Assembly: GCA_021555075.1 (NCBI GenBank)
Contig: JAKGBX010000001.1
Coordinates: forward strand, 806,001-870,000
Direction: 5' to 3'
DNA length: 64,000 bases
From: Rhodobacteraceae bacterium LMO-JJ12
GTDB lineage: Bacteria; Pseudomonadota; Alphaproteobacteria; Rhodobacterales; Rhodobacteraceae
Positions 53,107-61,465 of this stretch are shown piece after piece. The position numbers and the translations under genes were made by a program. Below the pieces are notes generated by a model. The model saw only the letters and a list, made by a program, of their open reading frames with translations, made no database searches and had not been told where the DNA came from. Each line of letters starts with the position of its first letter. The first letter of the stretch is position 1.

Positions 53107-53451
53107 ATGCTTGGTGCGAAAAACAGTTTTGACGAGCGCCTGCACCGGATCGGTAGATCTGGTCGTCGGCCCAAAAAGGCTTACACGCCAGTGGTCGGCC
53201 CGGACGGGTTGATCGTTGTAAGGCGCCGCTCGAGCGGGCCGAAAGTGCCGGTTCGTGGCCTGATCTATCTTGCTTGTGGGTTTATTCTGTTCAAATCCAT
53301 CGCTCTGGCCCAATTCGGGGCGCAGGGGTATGAGGATCGCTTGGCGATGTTGAGCGAGGGAACAGCGGTGGAGAAGGTAAGTGCCTGGGTCATGCAGGCC
53401 GATCGCGCGACGCTATGGGTGGCCGACAAAATCCGCCCGTTCCTGCGCTAA
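53107..53451 (+). CDS. Hypothetical single-span membrane protein
   Basis: 114 residues. Basic N-terminus (SFDERLHRIGRSGRRPKKAY), one transmembrane helix at about residues 57-76 (VRGLIYLACGFILFKSIALA) and a short C-terminal domain. Not recognised as a named family. ATG 53107 has GGAG 6 bases upstream, inside a hairpin. The gene is closed by a bidirectional terminator. Confidence 0.75.
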   Translation: MLGAKNSFDERLHRIGRSGRRPKKAYTPVVGPDGLIVVRRRSSGPKVPVRGLIYLACGFILFKSIALAQFGAQGYEDRLAMLSEGTAVEKVSAWVMQADRATLWVADKIRPFLR

Positions 53452-53493
53452 GCTTTGAATTCCAAAGGACTGGGTCAGATGGCCCGGTTGCAA

Positions 53494-53530
53494 AAATAGC
53501 CGCGTTTCCTTCTGGAAAACGCGGCTATTT
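53494..53530. terminator. Bidirectional rho-independent terminator
   Basis: AAATAGCCGCGTTT (53494-53507) is exactly complementary to 53517-53530, a 14-bp stem with A-run and T-run at opposite ends, between the converging genes at 53107 and 53552. Confidence 0.9.
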
Positions 53531-53551
53531 CATGACTGGATTATCAGAGGT

Positions 53552-53758
53552 TCAGAACTTTGCGGAAATCGTATCGATATCGCCGCGGCAGAGCCCGATA
53601 TCGTCGAGCTCGCGATCTGAAAGTTGTGCCAAGGCATTGCGGGTAACGCGGGCGTCATTCCATGCGATGAACGTTGCCAGCGCGCCTGCGAAAAACCGGC
53701 CGATACGGCCGTTGGTGTCAGTGGTGAACTGAACGCGGGGTGTGTCGATTGCAGCCAT
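53552..53758 (-). CDS. DUF1127 domain protein
   Basis: 68 residues. The Arg-rich YjiS-like pattern is clear at the C-terminus: ALAQLSDRELDDIGLCRGDIDTI. Small DUF1127 proteins in alphaproteobacteria bind RNA and often sit with small regulatory RNAs (as in the CcsR locus of Rhodobacter); this one is divergent from ruvC across a 319-base gap containing a palindrome. Confidence 0.9.
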   Translation of the reverse strand: MAAIDTPRVQFTTDTNGRIGRFFAGALATFIAWNDARVTRNALAQLSDRELDDIGLCRGDIDTISAKF

Positions 53759-53840
53759 ATCCTTATCCCTTCTCTGTATTGATGGTCAGCGACTCTCTGA
53801 GCGGCAGATAGGCCTGTAGTTTCAAACGTTCAAGCAGACA

Positions 53841-53865
53841 AAATTGCATAGGCCTCATGCAATTT
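53841..53865. promoter_or_regulatory. Inverted repeat in the DUF1127-ruvC divergent region
   Basis: AAATTGCAT (53841-53849) and ATGCAATTT (53857-53865) form perfect 9-base arms around AGGCCTC. This is the only clear structure in the 319-base gap 53759-54077, where I see no gene. It could be an operator for either gene or a hairpin in a leader RNA. Confidence 0.5.
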
Positions 53866-54077
53866 CTGCATGGATCCGACGGCGAAAAAATCCTTTTAAA
53901 ACATGGTGGAAATGCAGCTGTAAGGGTGTCGCTTTCAGGCAGGAAGGATGTCGGTTTTGAACGACCAGGTCGCTTGTGGAGAACTTCGGTCGTTTTTGAC
54001 ATCTCATGCATTGGCGTTGGCAAATGTTCTCGTTTCGTGCTAGTGCTTCAAAAAAGCAACAGGGCAGTGGGAAAGTT

Positions 54078-54584
54078 ATGCGGGTTTTAGGGATTGATCC
54101 CGGGCTTCGAAACCTCGGTTGGGGCGTTATCGACGTGGACGGCAGCCGATTGAAGCATGTGGCCAATGGCACCTGTCGCTCTGAAGGCGCGACGCTGGCC
54201 CAACGGCTGTTGTCGCTGCATCAGCAGCTAAGTGCGATTGTGATCCAGTTTGCGCCAGATATGGCGGCTGTGGAGCAGACGTTTGTAAACAAGGATGGTG
54301 CTGCGACGTTGAAGCTGGGGCAGGCGCGGGGCATTGCGATGCTGGTGCCGGCACAGGCGGGGCTGGAGATCGGGGAATATGCGCCAAACACGGTAAAGAA
54401 AACGGTTGTAGGTGTAGGCCATGCCGACAAGACGCAGGTAGCCCATATGGTAAAGGTGCAATTGCCCGGTGCAGTGCTTCATAGCCCGGACGCGGCGGAT
54501 GCGCTTGCGATTGCCATTTGTCACGCACATCATGCAGGATCACGAGCAAGCATAGCAGCGGCACTTGGCAAGGTGGGATCATGA
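54078..54584 (+). CDS. ruvC: Holliday junction resolvase RuvC
   Basis: 168 residues. Active-site acidic residues are visible: first Asp in [12 protein letters not shown], Glu in AAVEQTFVN, and the C-terminal [16 protein letters not shown] pair. GGGAAAG precedes ATG 54078. Overlaps ruvA by 4 bases; first gene of ruvC-ruvA-ruvB. I see no alphaproteobacterial LexA box (GTTC-N7-GTTC) upstream. Confidence 0.96.
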   Translation: MRVLGIDPGLRNLGWGVIDVDGSRLKHVANGTCRSEGATLAQRLLSLHQQLSAIVIQFAPDMAAVEQTFVNKDGAATLKLGQARGIAMLVPAQAGLEIGEYAPNTVKKTVVGVGHADKTQVAHMVKVQLPGAVLHSPDAADALAIAICHAHHAGSRASIAAALGKVGS

Positions 54585-55255
54585 TCGGCAAGATTTCCGG
54601 GCGAATTGACTATCGCGGCGACGATCATGTGCTGATCGACGTGCGCGGCGTCGGCTATCTGGTCTATTGCTCGGAGCGGACGCTGGCGGCGCTGCCCGGT
54701 CCGGGGGAGGCGGTGGCGCTTTATACAGATCTGTTGATGCGACAAGACTTGTTGCAGTTGTTTGGTTTTACCTCGCTCGTCGAAAAAGAATGGCACCGGT
54801 TGCTGATGAGCGTTCAGGGTGTCGGGGCCAAAGCGTCGATGGCCATTCTGGGGACACTTGGTTCAGATGGGGTTAACAGGGCGATCGCGTTGGGCGATTG
54901 GAACGCCGTGAAGGCAGCCAAGGGGATCGGGCCGAAGACGGCGCAACGGGTGGTTAATGAACTGAAAGACAAGGCGCCTGCAGTGATGGCGATGGGTGGC
55001 ACGATGTCAGCGCCTGTGATGGCCGCACCGGGCGACACGGGCGAAGTGATCGAGCCGGCGGAAGCCGTTCGGACCTCGGTGCGCGCTACGGGGAGTGCGG
55101 CCGTGCAATCAGAGGCTCTTTCAGCCTTGTCCAACCTCGGTTATGGCCCTGGGGAAGCAGCGGGCGCGGTGGCGCAGGCCGCTGGAGAGCATGACGGTGC
55201 CGACACGCCGGCGCTCATCCGTGCGGCGCTCAAGCTGTTGGCACCAAAGGGATAA
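54581..55255 (+). CDS. ruvA: Holliday junction DNA helicase subunit RuvA
   Basis: 224 residues. Starts [20 protein letters not shown]; two helix-hairpin-helix elements are seen ([14 protein letters not shown] and [17 protein letters not shown]). The C-terminal domain ends [13 protein letters not shown] and binds RuvB. Its start overlaps the ruvC stop. Confidence 0.96.
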   Translation: MIGKISGRIDYRGDDHVLIDVRGVGYLVYCSERTLAALPGPGEAVALYTDLLMRQDLLQLFGFTSLVEKEWHRLLMSVQGVGAKASMAILGTLGSDGVNRAIALGDWNAVKAAKGIGPKTAQRVVNELKDKAPAVMAMGGTMSAPVMAAPGDTGEVIEPAEAVRTSVRATGSAAVQSEALSALSNLGYGPGEAAGAVAQAAGEHDGADTPALIRAALKLLAPKG

Positions 55256-55258
55256 ATC

Positions 55259-56290
55259 ATGGATCAGCCGGACCCGACATTGCGCCCTGATCCGTTGCCA
55301 GAGGATACCGACCGGGCGCTCAGGCCGCAATTGCTCGAAGAATTTGTCGGCCAGCAGGAAGCACGGGCGAATTTGCGGGTGTTCATCCAGAGCGCGAGGA
55401 TGCGCGGCGCGGCGATGGATCATACGTTGTTTCACGGGCCTCCGGGGTTGGGCAAGACAACGTTGGCGCAGATTATTGCGCGCGAGTTGGGTGTCGGCTT
55501 TCGTATGACCAGCGGGCCGGTGCTGGCCAAGGCCGGCGACCTGGCAGCCATCCTGACCAATCTCGAAGCTAATGACGTTCTTTTTATTGATGAAATTCAT
55601 CGGCTTAACCCGGCAGTTGAAGAGGTGCTTTACCCGGCGCTGGAAGATTTCGAGCTTGACCTAGTGATCGGAGAAGGGCCGGCGGCGCGCACGGTCAGGA
55701 TCGAACTGCAGCCCTTTACGTTGGTCGGCGCGACGACGCGGTTGGGGTTGCTGACGACGCCGTTGAGGGATCGGTTCGGGATTCCGACGCGGTTGCAGTT
55801 TTATGAAATTCACGAGTTGAATCAGATTGTTAAGGCCAATGCGCGCAAGCTGGGCGTGGAAACTGACCCCGATGGCGCGCTGGAGATTGCACGCCGGTCG
55901 CGCGGAACGCCGAGGATTGCCGGGCGATTGCTGCGCCGGGTGGTGGATTTTGCCTTGGTCGAGGGTGGGGGAAAGATCAGCCGGGAACTGGCCGATGCGG
56001 CGCTGATCCGGCTGGGGGTGGACCATCTTGGGCTTGATGGTGCCGACCGGCGCTATCTATCTATGATTGCAGAGAATTACCAGGGTGGGCCCGTCGGAAT
56101 CGAGACCATGGCGGCGGCGCTGAGCGAGGCGCGGGACGCGATCGAAGAGGTGATTGAACCCTTCCTTTTACAGCAGGGTCTGATCCAGCGCACGCCACGC
56201 GGAAGGATGCTGGCGCAAAAGGGGTGGAGCCATCTGGGGATGGCCGCGCCGGAGCCGAAAGCGGGTCAGAATGACCTGTTCGAGAAGTAG
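55259..56290 (+). CDS. ruvB: Holliday junction DNA helicase RuvB
   Basis: 343 residues. AAA+ motifs: Walker [14 protein letters not shown], Walker [11 protein letters not shown], sensor [14 protein letters not shown] and the arginine-finger DRFG region. C-terminal winged helix includes [15 protein letters not shown]. Begins 3 bases after ruvA. Confidence 0.97.
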   Translation: MDQPDPTLRPDPLPEDTDRALRPQLLEEFVGQQEARANLRVFIQSARMRGAAMDHTLFHGPPGLGKTTLAQIIARELGVGFRMTSGPVLAKAGDLAAILTNLEANDVLFIDEIHRLNPAVEEVLYPALEDFELDLVIGEGPAARTVRIELQPFTLVGATTRLGLLTTPLRDRFGIPTRLQFYEIHELNQIVKANARKLGVETDPDGALEIARRSRGTPRIAGRLLRRVVDFALVEGGGKISRELADAALIRLGVDHLGLDGADRRYLSMIAENYQGGPVGIETMAAALSEARDAIEEVIEPFLLQQGLIQRTPRGRMLAQKGWSHLGMAAPEPKAGQNDLFEK

Positions 56291-56304
56291 GCGGCGCACG
56301 CTGC

Positions 56305-56386
56305 GTTAACCATGGGAATTCCAGGGAAAAGAGGGGGGTGACTCCCGGCTGCCGTATGGCTGCCATCCGGCTGCCGGGGAAATGCG
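56305..56386 (+). promoter_or_regulatory. Conserved GTTAAC/GGGGGTGACTC/triple-heptamer element, copy 2
   Basis: GTTAACCAT (also a CtrA half site) at 56305, GGGGGTGACTC at 56334-56344, and GGCTGCC three times at 56347, 56358 and 56369, exactly 11 bases apart, then AAATGCG ending at 56386. From the end of TGACTC to AAATGCG it aligns with copy 1 without gaps (31 of 42 bases identical). It lies between ruvB and the gene at 56505. Confidence 0.65.
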
Positions 56387-56504
56387 ACAGAGAATCGGGT
56401 GAACGTATTAACACTTGCACTGTGGCTGCCTGAACTAAGTCTCCGGGTTGCCCCGGATTGCAGGCTGGGGCAAGTTGCGCGAAATCCCGTTTTGGAGGCC
56501 TGAT

Positions 56505-57323
56505 ATGTGCCGTGTCTTTCGTGCTGTTTTGCTACCTCTCATCGCGGTGATCGTGTCGGTTGGCGGGCAGGGTGCGGCGCAGGAGATCGACCTCAACTCG
56601 CGACTCGGGCCAATTGCGATTGTCGAGGCAGGCGAGTTGAAGAAGGCCGTGTCGCTGGGCGGGCGGGTGTTGGCGTTGCCGAGCGATCCCTACATTGCCT
56701 TTGTCGAGGCGCGGCTGGGAGATCTTTTTCTGATCGCGCTGTCGCAGGGCGGTAACGCATGTCCGGCACAGTATGTCTGGCTGCACGCGATTCCCAGTGA
56801 TCTGCGGTTTTCCGATGTGTTCGGGACATGCTCGGACCTGATCGAGGTGAGTTATGACAGCGAGAACGTGATGGTGACGATGCCGTCAATGGTGGCGGGC
56901 GAAGGCAAGGTGACCTTCCTTTATGATGGCAAGGGACAGGTGCGCGAGCGGCGTGACGATGTGGTGCTTTCGGGGATGGCGCGTTGGGACGACTGGAACT
57001 ATTGGGCGGCACGTCACCCTTACGAGATGATGGCTGCGGCGGATATGCGGCCGCGGTTTGTCGCGCTGATGGGGGTTGATGCCTATCTTGCGGCGCTGGC
57101 GCGTGTTGCGGTGGCCAGTGAAATGAGGCGCGAGGGTGACTGGATCGTCGGTCAAGGCGGCGAGCCGCACAATGCAGGTGAGGCGCGCACCGCTGTGGCG
57201 CTGAACACGCGCGACGGGCGGCTGATCGTGGCGAGCAAGGGCGAAGGCGTGGCGCCGGTTCTGTGGGGACATCCCGGCGCGGTGTTGCCGGGGCCGATTG
57301 CGGCAATCATGGCAATGCGATGA
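56505..57323 (+). CDS. Exported hypothetical protein
   Basis: 272 residues with a signal peptide (VFRAVLLPLIAVIVSVGGQGAAQ is too long to be anything else; cleavage near GAA). The mature part has a CPAQYVWLHAIP and FGTCSDLIEVSY pair of Cys segments and a RWDDWNYWAARHPYEMMA stretch. Not recognised. GGAGG upstream supports ATG 56505. It is preceded by the conserved triple-heptamer element. Confidence 0.7.
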   Translation: MCRVFRAVLLPLIAVIVSVGGQGAAQEIDLNSRLGPIAIVEAGELKKAVSLGGRVLALPSDPYIAFVEARLGDLFLIALSQGGNACPAQYVWLHAIPSDLRFSDVFGTCSDLIEVSYDSENVMVTMPSMVAGEGKVTFLYDGKGQVRERRDDVVLSGMARWDDWNYWAARHPYEMMAAADMRPRFVALMGVDAYLAALARVAVASEMRREGDWIVGQGGEPHNAGEARTAVALNTRDGRLIVASKGEGVAPVLWGHPGAVLPGPIAAIMAMR

Positions 57324-57336
57324 AGCGGAGAAGCGC

Positions 57337-57963
57337 ATGACACCAGACGAAATTGAGGCACTGTTCACGCGGGCGGATGGCTCGTATCTTTTTGCGCGCT
57401 GGGGGCGGCCGATCGTGCCGGTGGTGTTTGGCGTGGATGATGCGACGCTTTCGGTGATCAAGGGGGCGATCGAGGCGGTGGTCACGTTGGCCGGGCACAA
57501 GATGGCCGAGACCGACCCGGAACTGGGCAGCAACCTGATGTTCTTTTTCTGTCGCGAGTGGGACGAGTTGCAGGGCGTGGGCGGGCTGGACCGGTTGGTG
57601 CCGGAACTTGATACCACGGTGGCGCGGCTGAAGGCGCAAGGCGCCAACCAGTATCGGTTTTTCCGCTTTGAGGAGAGCGGCGAGATCAAGGCGGGGTTCG
57701 TCTTCTTGCGCATGGATGAAAGCCTGTCGCAGATGGCGGCGGAAGATCTGGCGTTGGCGCAGGCGGTGCAGGTGATCTTGCTCTGGGGGGAGGGAGCTTT
57801 TGGCAAGACCTCGCCTCTGGCGCGCGCGCCGGGCGGGCAGGTGATCTTGCGCCCGGAAATAGCGGCGGTGATCGCGGCGGGGTATGACAGGGCATTGTCG
57901 GGTGTGGCGCAGGACGGCACGGCGCATGGGCTGCGGATGTTTGCGCGCATGCAGGCGGGGTAG
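57337..57963 (+). CDS. Hypothetical protein
   Basis: 208 residues, no signal peptide or membrane helix. The N-terminus TPDEIEALFTRADGSYLFARWGRPIVPVVFG and the stretch MFFFCREWDELQGVGGLDRLVPEL look folded and conserved-like. No family recognised. 13 bases after the exported gene, so likely the same transcript. Confidence 0.72.
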   Translation: MTPDEIEALFTRADGSYLFARWGRPIVPVVFGVDDATLSVIKGAIEAVVTLAGHKMAETDPELGSNLMFFFCREWDELQGVGGLDRLVPELDTTVARLKAQGANQYRFFRFEESGEIKAGFVFLRMDESLSQMAAEDLALAQAVQVILLWGEGAFGKTSPLARAPGGQVILRPEIAAVIAAGYDRALSGVAQDGTAHGLRMFARMQAG

Positions 57964-57965
57964 AA

Positions 57966-58031
57966 ATGCTGCCCGTGGGCAGCATGTGGGGCGCTGCCCC
58001 ACGCCCCGGGATATTTTCGGCAAGATGAAAG
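57966..58031 (-). repeat. Dispersed AAATATCCC repeat with two hairpins
   Basis: On the minus strand: CTTTCATCTTGC, AAAATATCCCGGGGC, GTGGGGC-AGC-GCCCCAC and then ATGCTGCCC/GGGCAGCAT. It fills the short gap between the hypothetical gene and thpR. Confidence 0.8.
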
Positions 58032-58046
58032 GATGGCCGAGGCAGA

Positions 58047-58604
58047 ATGCGGGCGTTTGTGGCACTTGATCTGGATGAGGCGATGCTGGATGCGCTGGAG
58101 GAGGTGCAGGCGGGATTGCCGGGGCGGATTGTGCCGCGCGAGAACCTGCATCTGACATTGGCGTTTCTGGGGGAGGTGAGTGAGGCGGTCTTGCTCGAGG
58201 TGCATGCCGGGTTGGCCGCATTGCAGCCAGAGGCGCCGGAGTTGCGGGTGACGGGGCTGGATGTGTTTGGCGGCAAGAAGCCCAAGCTGGCTTTTGCGGC
58301 GGTGGCGGCGAACCCCGAGCTTGAGACGCTGCAGCGGGCGGTGGTGCGGCTGTGTCGAGAGGCGGAGGTGGATCTGCGCCGCGAGCGGTTTCGCCCGCAT
58401 GTGACGCTCACCCGGTTTGGACGCGAGATTGGCCGTCGGGATGCCGAGGTTCTGGCCCGACGGCTTGGGGTTTTGGCGATGCCGGGAGCGCGCGCGGCGG
58501 GGCTGTCGCTTTGCCGTTCGGAGTTGCGAGCGCAGGGGCCGCGCTATTTGGCATTGACGTCATACCCATTTGAAGGACCGTCAAGCGAGGAGGCAGGCGC
58601 ATGA
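58047..58604 (+). CDS. thpR: RNA 2',3'-cyclic phosphodiesterase ThpR
   Basis: 185 residues of the 2H phosphoesterase superfamily. Both HxTx motifs are present: HLTLAFLGE at about residue 33 and HVTLTRFG at about residue 115. Starts MRAFVALDLDEAMLDAL. Confidence 0.93.
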   Translation: MRAFVALDLDEAMLDALEEVQAGLPGRIVPRENLHLTLAFLGEVSEAVLLEVHAGLAALQPEAPELRVTGLDVFGGKKPKLAFAAVAANPELETLQRAVVRLCREAEVDLRRERFRPHVTLTRFGREIGRRDAEVLARRLGVLAMPGARAAGLSLCRSELRAQGPRYLALTSYPFEGPSSEEAGA

Positions 58605-58797
58605 TGATTTCGTCACGGTGTCTGGAATCCGGGGGTGTGTTGTGGCAGTCAGGTCGTTAAGTGGGCGATGACCTTCGAAGTTCTGGCCGCTGGTCACAAA
58701 ACCTGTGGTCGGGTGGGTTCGAAGCTTGCAAGGTTGGGCCAGCCGAGCCAGTTTGAAGGCTCGAGTTATTACTATGCGCGAAATTCGCAGGACAGGG

Positions 58798-59997
58798 ATG
58801 AAGCCGATGAGAGTGCCCACCGACGCCGCCGCTTTGCGCGACAGCTTTATCGGGGGCATGAGCCATGCGGCCAATACGGTGAATGTGGTGACCACCGATG
58901 GTGCGGCGGGGCGCGGTGGTGTGACGGTATCGGCAATGACCGCTGTTTCGGCCGATACGCCGCGCCCGACGCTTTTGGTCTGTGTGCATGAGCAGAGTCC
59001 GGTGGCGCAGCAGATCATTGATAACGGTATCTTTGCCGTGAATGTTCTGAAGGATGATCAGGCCTATATTTCGGACGCTTTTGCGGGTCGGTTCAAGGAT
59101 CAGCTTGTTGATAAGTTCGATTGTGTCGACTGGGCGGCGATGCGCTCGGGGGCGCCGCGGATTGTTGACCCGCTGGTGGCGTTTGATTGCCATGTGATTT
59201 CCGGTGAGCGGGTCGGCACGCATCATGTATTTTTCGGCGAGGTCGATGATGTGTTCATCGCCGATCAGGGCTCGCCGTTGATCTATGCCCGGCGGGGCTA
59301 TGGCGCGGCGACGCGGATCGAGACGCCTGCCAGCGTGGCGGCGGGCAAGGAGGCTGTGGGAAAGCGGCTTGGGGTGGGGTGTTGTCACACCTTTGGGCCG
59401 ATCCTGTTGCCCGATATGATCCGCCGGATGACGGCGGCCGAGGCGAGCGTCGAGATCGAGTTGATCGAAGGCGATCAGCGCCGGGTTCAGGAGGCGGTGA
59501 TGGCGGGCGAGGCGGATGTTGCGCTGCTCTATGACCTGGGGCTGCCAGAGGAGCTTGAGGCGACGCTGTTGAGCGAGCTGGCGCCTTATGTGCTGTTGGC
59601 GCAGGATCATCCGTTGGCGCAAAAACCAGAGCTTGAGGCGCAGGACCTGGAGGGGCATCCGATGATCCAGATGGGAACGATGCAGACGGGGGACCATTTC
59701 AGCGCGGTGCTGGAGCGTGCCGGGGTGCGCCCGCGTGTGGCCTATCGCTCGACCAGTTTCGAGATGGTGCGCGGGTTGGTGGGGCAAGGGTTGGGCTTTG
59801 CCATTCTGGCGACACGGCCTGCCGCCACGGTGAGCTATGACGGGCATTTATTGGTGACGCGACCGCTAAAGGCGCAGGCCGCGCCGAGCCGGGTGATGCT
59901 GGCCACGCGCAAGGGGGCGCAGTTGAGCGCGCAGGCGGAGAAATTTGTCTGGTATTGTCGCGACTATTTTGACCTGCATGGCAGGGTCGACGGGTGA
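58798..59997 (+). CDS. Flavin reductase fused to a LysR-type effector domain
   Basis: 399 residues with two distinct domains. Residues about 10-165 are a flavin reductase-like (split-barrel) domain: DSFIGGMSHAANTVNVVTTD, GGVTVSAMTAVS, FAVNVLKDDQ and HHVFFGEVDDV. Residues about 175-395 are a LysR substrate-binding domain: KRLGVGCCHTFGPILLPDM, MAGEADVALLYDLGL, HPMIQMGTM and SFEMVRGLVGQGLGFAIL. There is no helix-turn-helix. The effector domain may sense a ligand and regulate the reductase, or recruit its substrate. ATG 58798 has AGGA upstream. Confidence 0.88.
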   Translation: MKPMRVPTDAAALRDSFIGGMSHAANTVNVVTTDGAAGRGGVTVSAMTAVSADTPRPTLLVCVHEQSPVAQQIIDNGIFAVNVLKDDQAYISDAFAGRFKDQLVDKFDCVDWAAMRSGAPRIVDPLVAFDCHVISGERVGTHHVFFGEVDDVFIADQGSPLIYARRGYGAATRIETPASVAAGKEAVGKRLGVGCCHTFGPILLPDMIRRMTAAEASVEIELIEGDQRRVQEAVMAGEADVALLYDLGLPEELEATLLSELAPYVLLAQDHPLAQKPELEAQDLEGHPMIQMGTMQTGDHFSAVLERAGVRPRVAYRSTSFEMVRGLVGQGLGFAILATRPAATVSYDGHLLVTRPLKAQAAPSRVMLATRKGAQLSAQAEKFVWYCRDYFDLHGRVDG

Positions 59998-60122
59998 GCC
60001 TTGTCAATCTTGTGCGGCGTGCGGCCATGCGGGGCAGGTAAGAGGCGAAGGTCGATTGGGGCGGACCGGCAGGGCCGGGATTGCGGGCAACTGATCTGAG
60101 TGGCGCAGGATGGTGCGGCCGC

Positions 60123-60581
60123 TCAGATGGTTTCCTCTTCGAGATGTAGCTTCATGTCGAGCAACACCTGTTGCAACGCGACCGCCTCTTTCAACAGGCG
60201 CTTGGCTTCGTTGACCGTGATGATGCCGTCTTCGATGGATTGCTGATATTCGGCGATCAGCATGGCAAATCGTTGGCTGAGCGCGATGACATCGGAATTG
60301 ATTCCGCCCTTTTCAGACGTGTTCTCGCGTCGGTCATCATAGCTGAGCGTGATGCCTTTCAACTCGGCCAAAGCCGAGGTGACATGCGGGTAGCTTGAAG
60401 CCTCTTCAAGTGCAGCGACCGCATCAATCGGCATGAACCGATCATTGTGCTCGTCGCTTTCAGAATAGTAACGACCCAGCGTAGCCTTGGACTTGCCGGT
60501 GAGCTTGCAGGCCGGTTCAATGCCGACATCCTTCACAAGCGCCTCGGTATGCTTTTTCAAATAGCTGCTAACACCAGCCAT
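60123..60581 (-). CDS. Small protein with a helix-turn-helix-like N-terminus
   Basis: 152 residues. VGIEPACKLTGKSKATLGRYYSE has the shape of a helix-turn-helix recognition region, and the C-terminus is two long helices (LSQRFAMLIAEYQQSI and EAKRLLKEAVALQQVLLDMK) suited to oligomerisation. Resembles phage-type regulators but no family is named. GTAAGGA precedes ATG 60581. Divergent from tdk. Confidence 0.65.
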   Translation of the reverse strand: MAGVSSYLKKHTEALVKDVGIEPACKLTGKSKATLGRYYSESDEHNDRFMPIDAVAALEEASSYPHVTSALAELKGITLSYDDRRENTSEKGGINSDVIALSQRFAMLIAEYQQSIEDGIITVNEAKRLLKEAVALQQVLLDMKLHLEEETI

Positions 60582-60832
60582 ACAATCCTTACCCCCTATT
60601 CGCATGCCCGGTTCCCCGCGAGTCAGCGGAAATCCGAAAGTATTTTCCCCTTAGTAGGTTTGGCTGCAAATGTCATCTTTGAAAACGCGATGGGTCAGTT
60701 ACGGTGGGCCTGGATGCGCTGTTGCGACGCAGCGCGCAGGGTTTTGGGCCACAAAGCGGTGCTTGTGGTGCGGCGATGCGTAGCGTCACCATCATTGGTG
60801 GAACGGCTTGTCCGTCGGCGATGCGCCCGCCT

Positions 60833-60852
60833 CTTGCATCCCGGGGTGCAAG
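60833..60852 (+). promoter_or_regulatory. Palindrome just upstream of tdk
   Basis: CTTGCATCCC and GGGGTGCAAG form a 20-base near-perfect palindrome (one T-G pair) ending 19 bases before the tdk start codon. Operator or leader hairpin; no regulator is identified. Confidence 0.4.
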
Positions 60853-60871
60853 CGGCGAAAACCGACGGATC

Positions 60872-61465
60872 ATGGCCAAACTCTATTTCCATTATTCGAC
60901 GATGAACGCCGGTAAATCGACCGTGCTGCTGCAAGCGTCTCACAACTATCGCGAACGCGGCATGCAAACTTATTTGCTGACGGCGAAACTTGATGATCGG
61001 GCGGGCGAAGGGCGGATTGCCAGCCGCATTGGAATCGGCTCTGCCGCCGATACGTTCCTGCCCGAGGATGACCTTTGTGCGCGGATCGCGGTGCGGCTTC
61101 GCGAAGGGGCGGTGGCGTGCATCTTTATCGATGAGGCGCAATTTCTGACGCGCGAGCAGGTCTGGCAATTGGCCCGGGTGGTGGATGATCTGAACGTGCC
61201 GGTGATGTGCTATGGTCTGCGGGTCGATTTTCGGGGGGAGTTGTTTCCCGGCTCGGCCGCACTCTTGGCGCTGGCCGATGAAATGCGTGAGGTGCGCACG
61301 ATCTGTCATTGCGGCAAGAAGGCGACGATGGTGGTGCGGATGGACGCCGAAGGCTGCGCGATGAGCGAGGGCGATCAGGTGCAGATCGGCGGGAATGAAA
61401 CCTATCTCAGCCTTTGCCGACGGCATTGGCGTGAGGCGATGGGGGATCGAAAGGCGGGCGCATGA
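60872..61465 (+). CDS. tdk: Thymidine kinase (type II)
   Basis: 197 residues. P-loop STMNAGKST at residues 8-16 after MAKLYFHY, IDEAQFL as Walker B and the lasso domain with zinc ligands in CHCGKKA and CRRHW. Salvages thymidine. ATG 60872 gives the canonical start. Overlaps the next gene by ATGA at 61462. Confidence 0.95.
   Translation: MAKLYFHYSTMNAGKSTVLLQASHNYRERGMQTYLLTAKLDDRAGEGRIASRIGIGSAADTFLPEDDLCARIAVRLREGAVACIFIDEAQFLTREQVWQLARVVDDLNVPVMCYGLRVDFRGELFPGSAALLALADEMREVRTICHCGKKATMVVRMDAEGCAMSEGDQVQIGGNETYLSLCRRHWREAMGDRKAGA

Noticed and set aside
53763-54023. 86-residue minus-strand frame between DUF1127 and ruvC
   Set aside because: No ribosome binding site, no recognisable composition, and it spans the regulatory palindrome.
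53759-54077. Possible SOS (LexA) site upstream of ruvC
   Set aside because: No GTTC-N7-GTTC or its complement is present; only isolated GAAC and GTTC tetramers.
58720-58740. GGTTCGAAG sequence resembling a tRNA T-loop
   Set aside because: No acceptor, D or anticodon stem can be folded around it; no other tRNA-like region was seen in the window.
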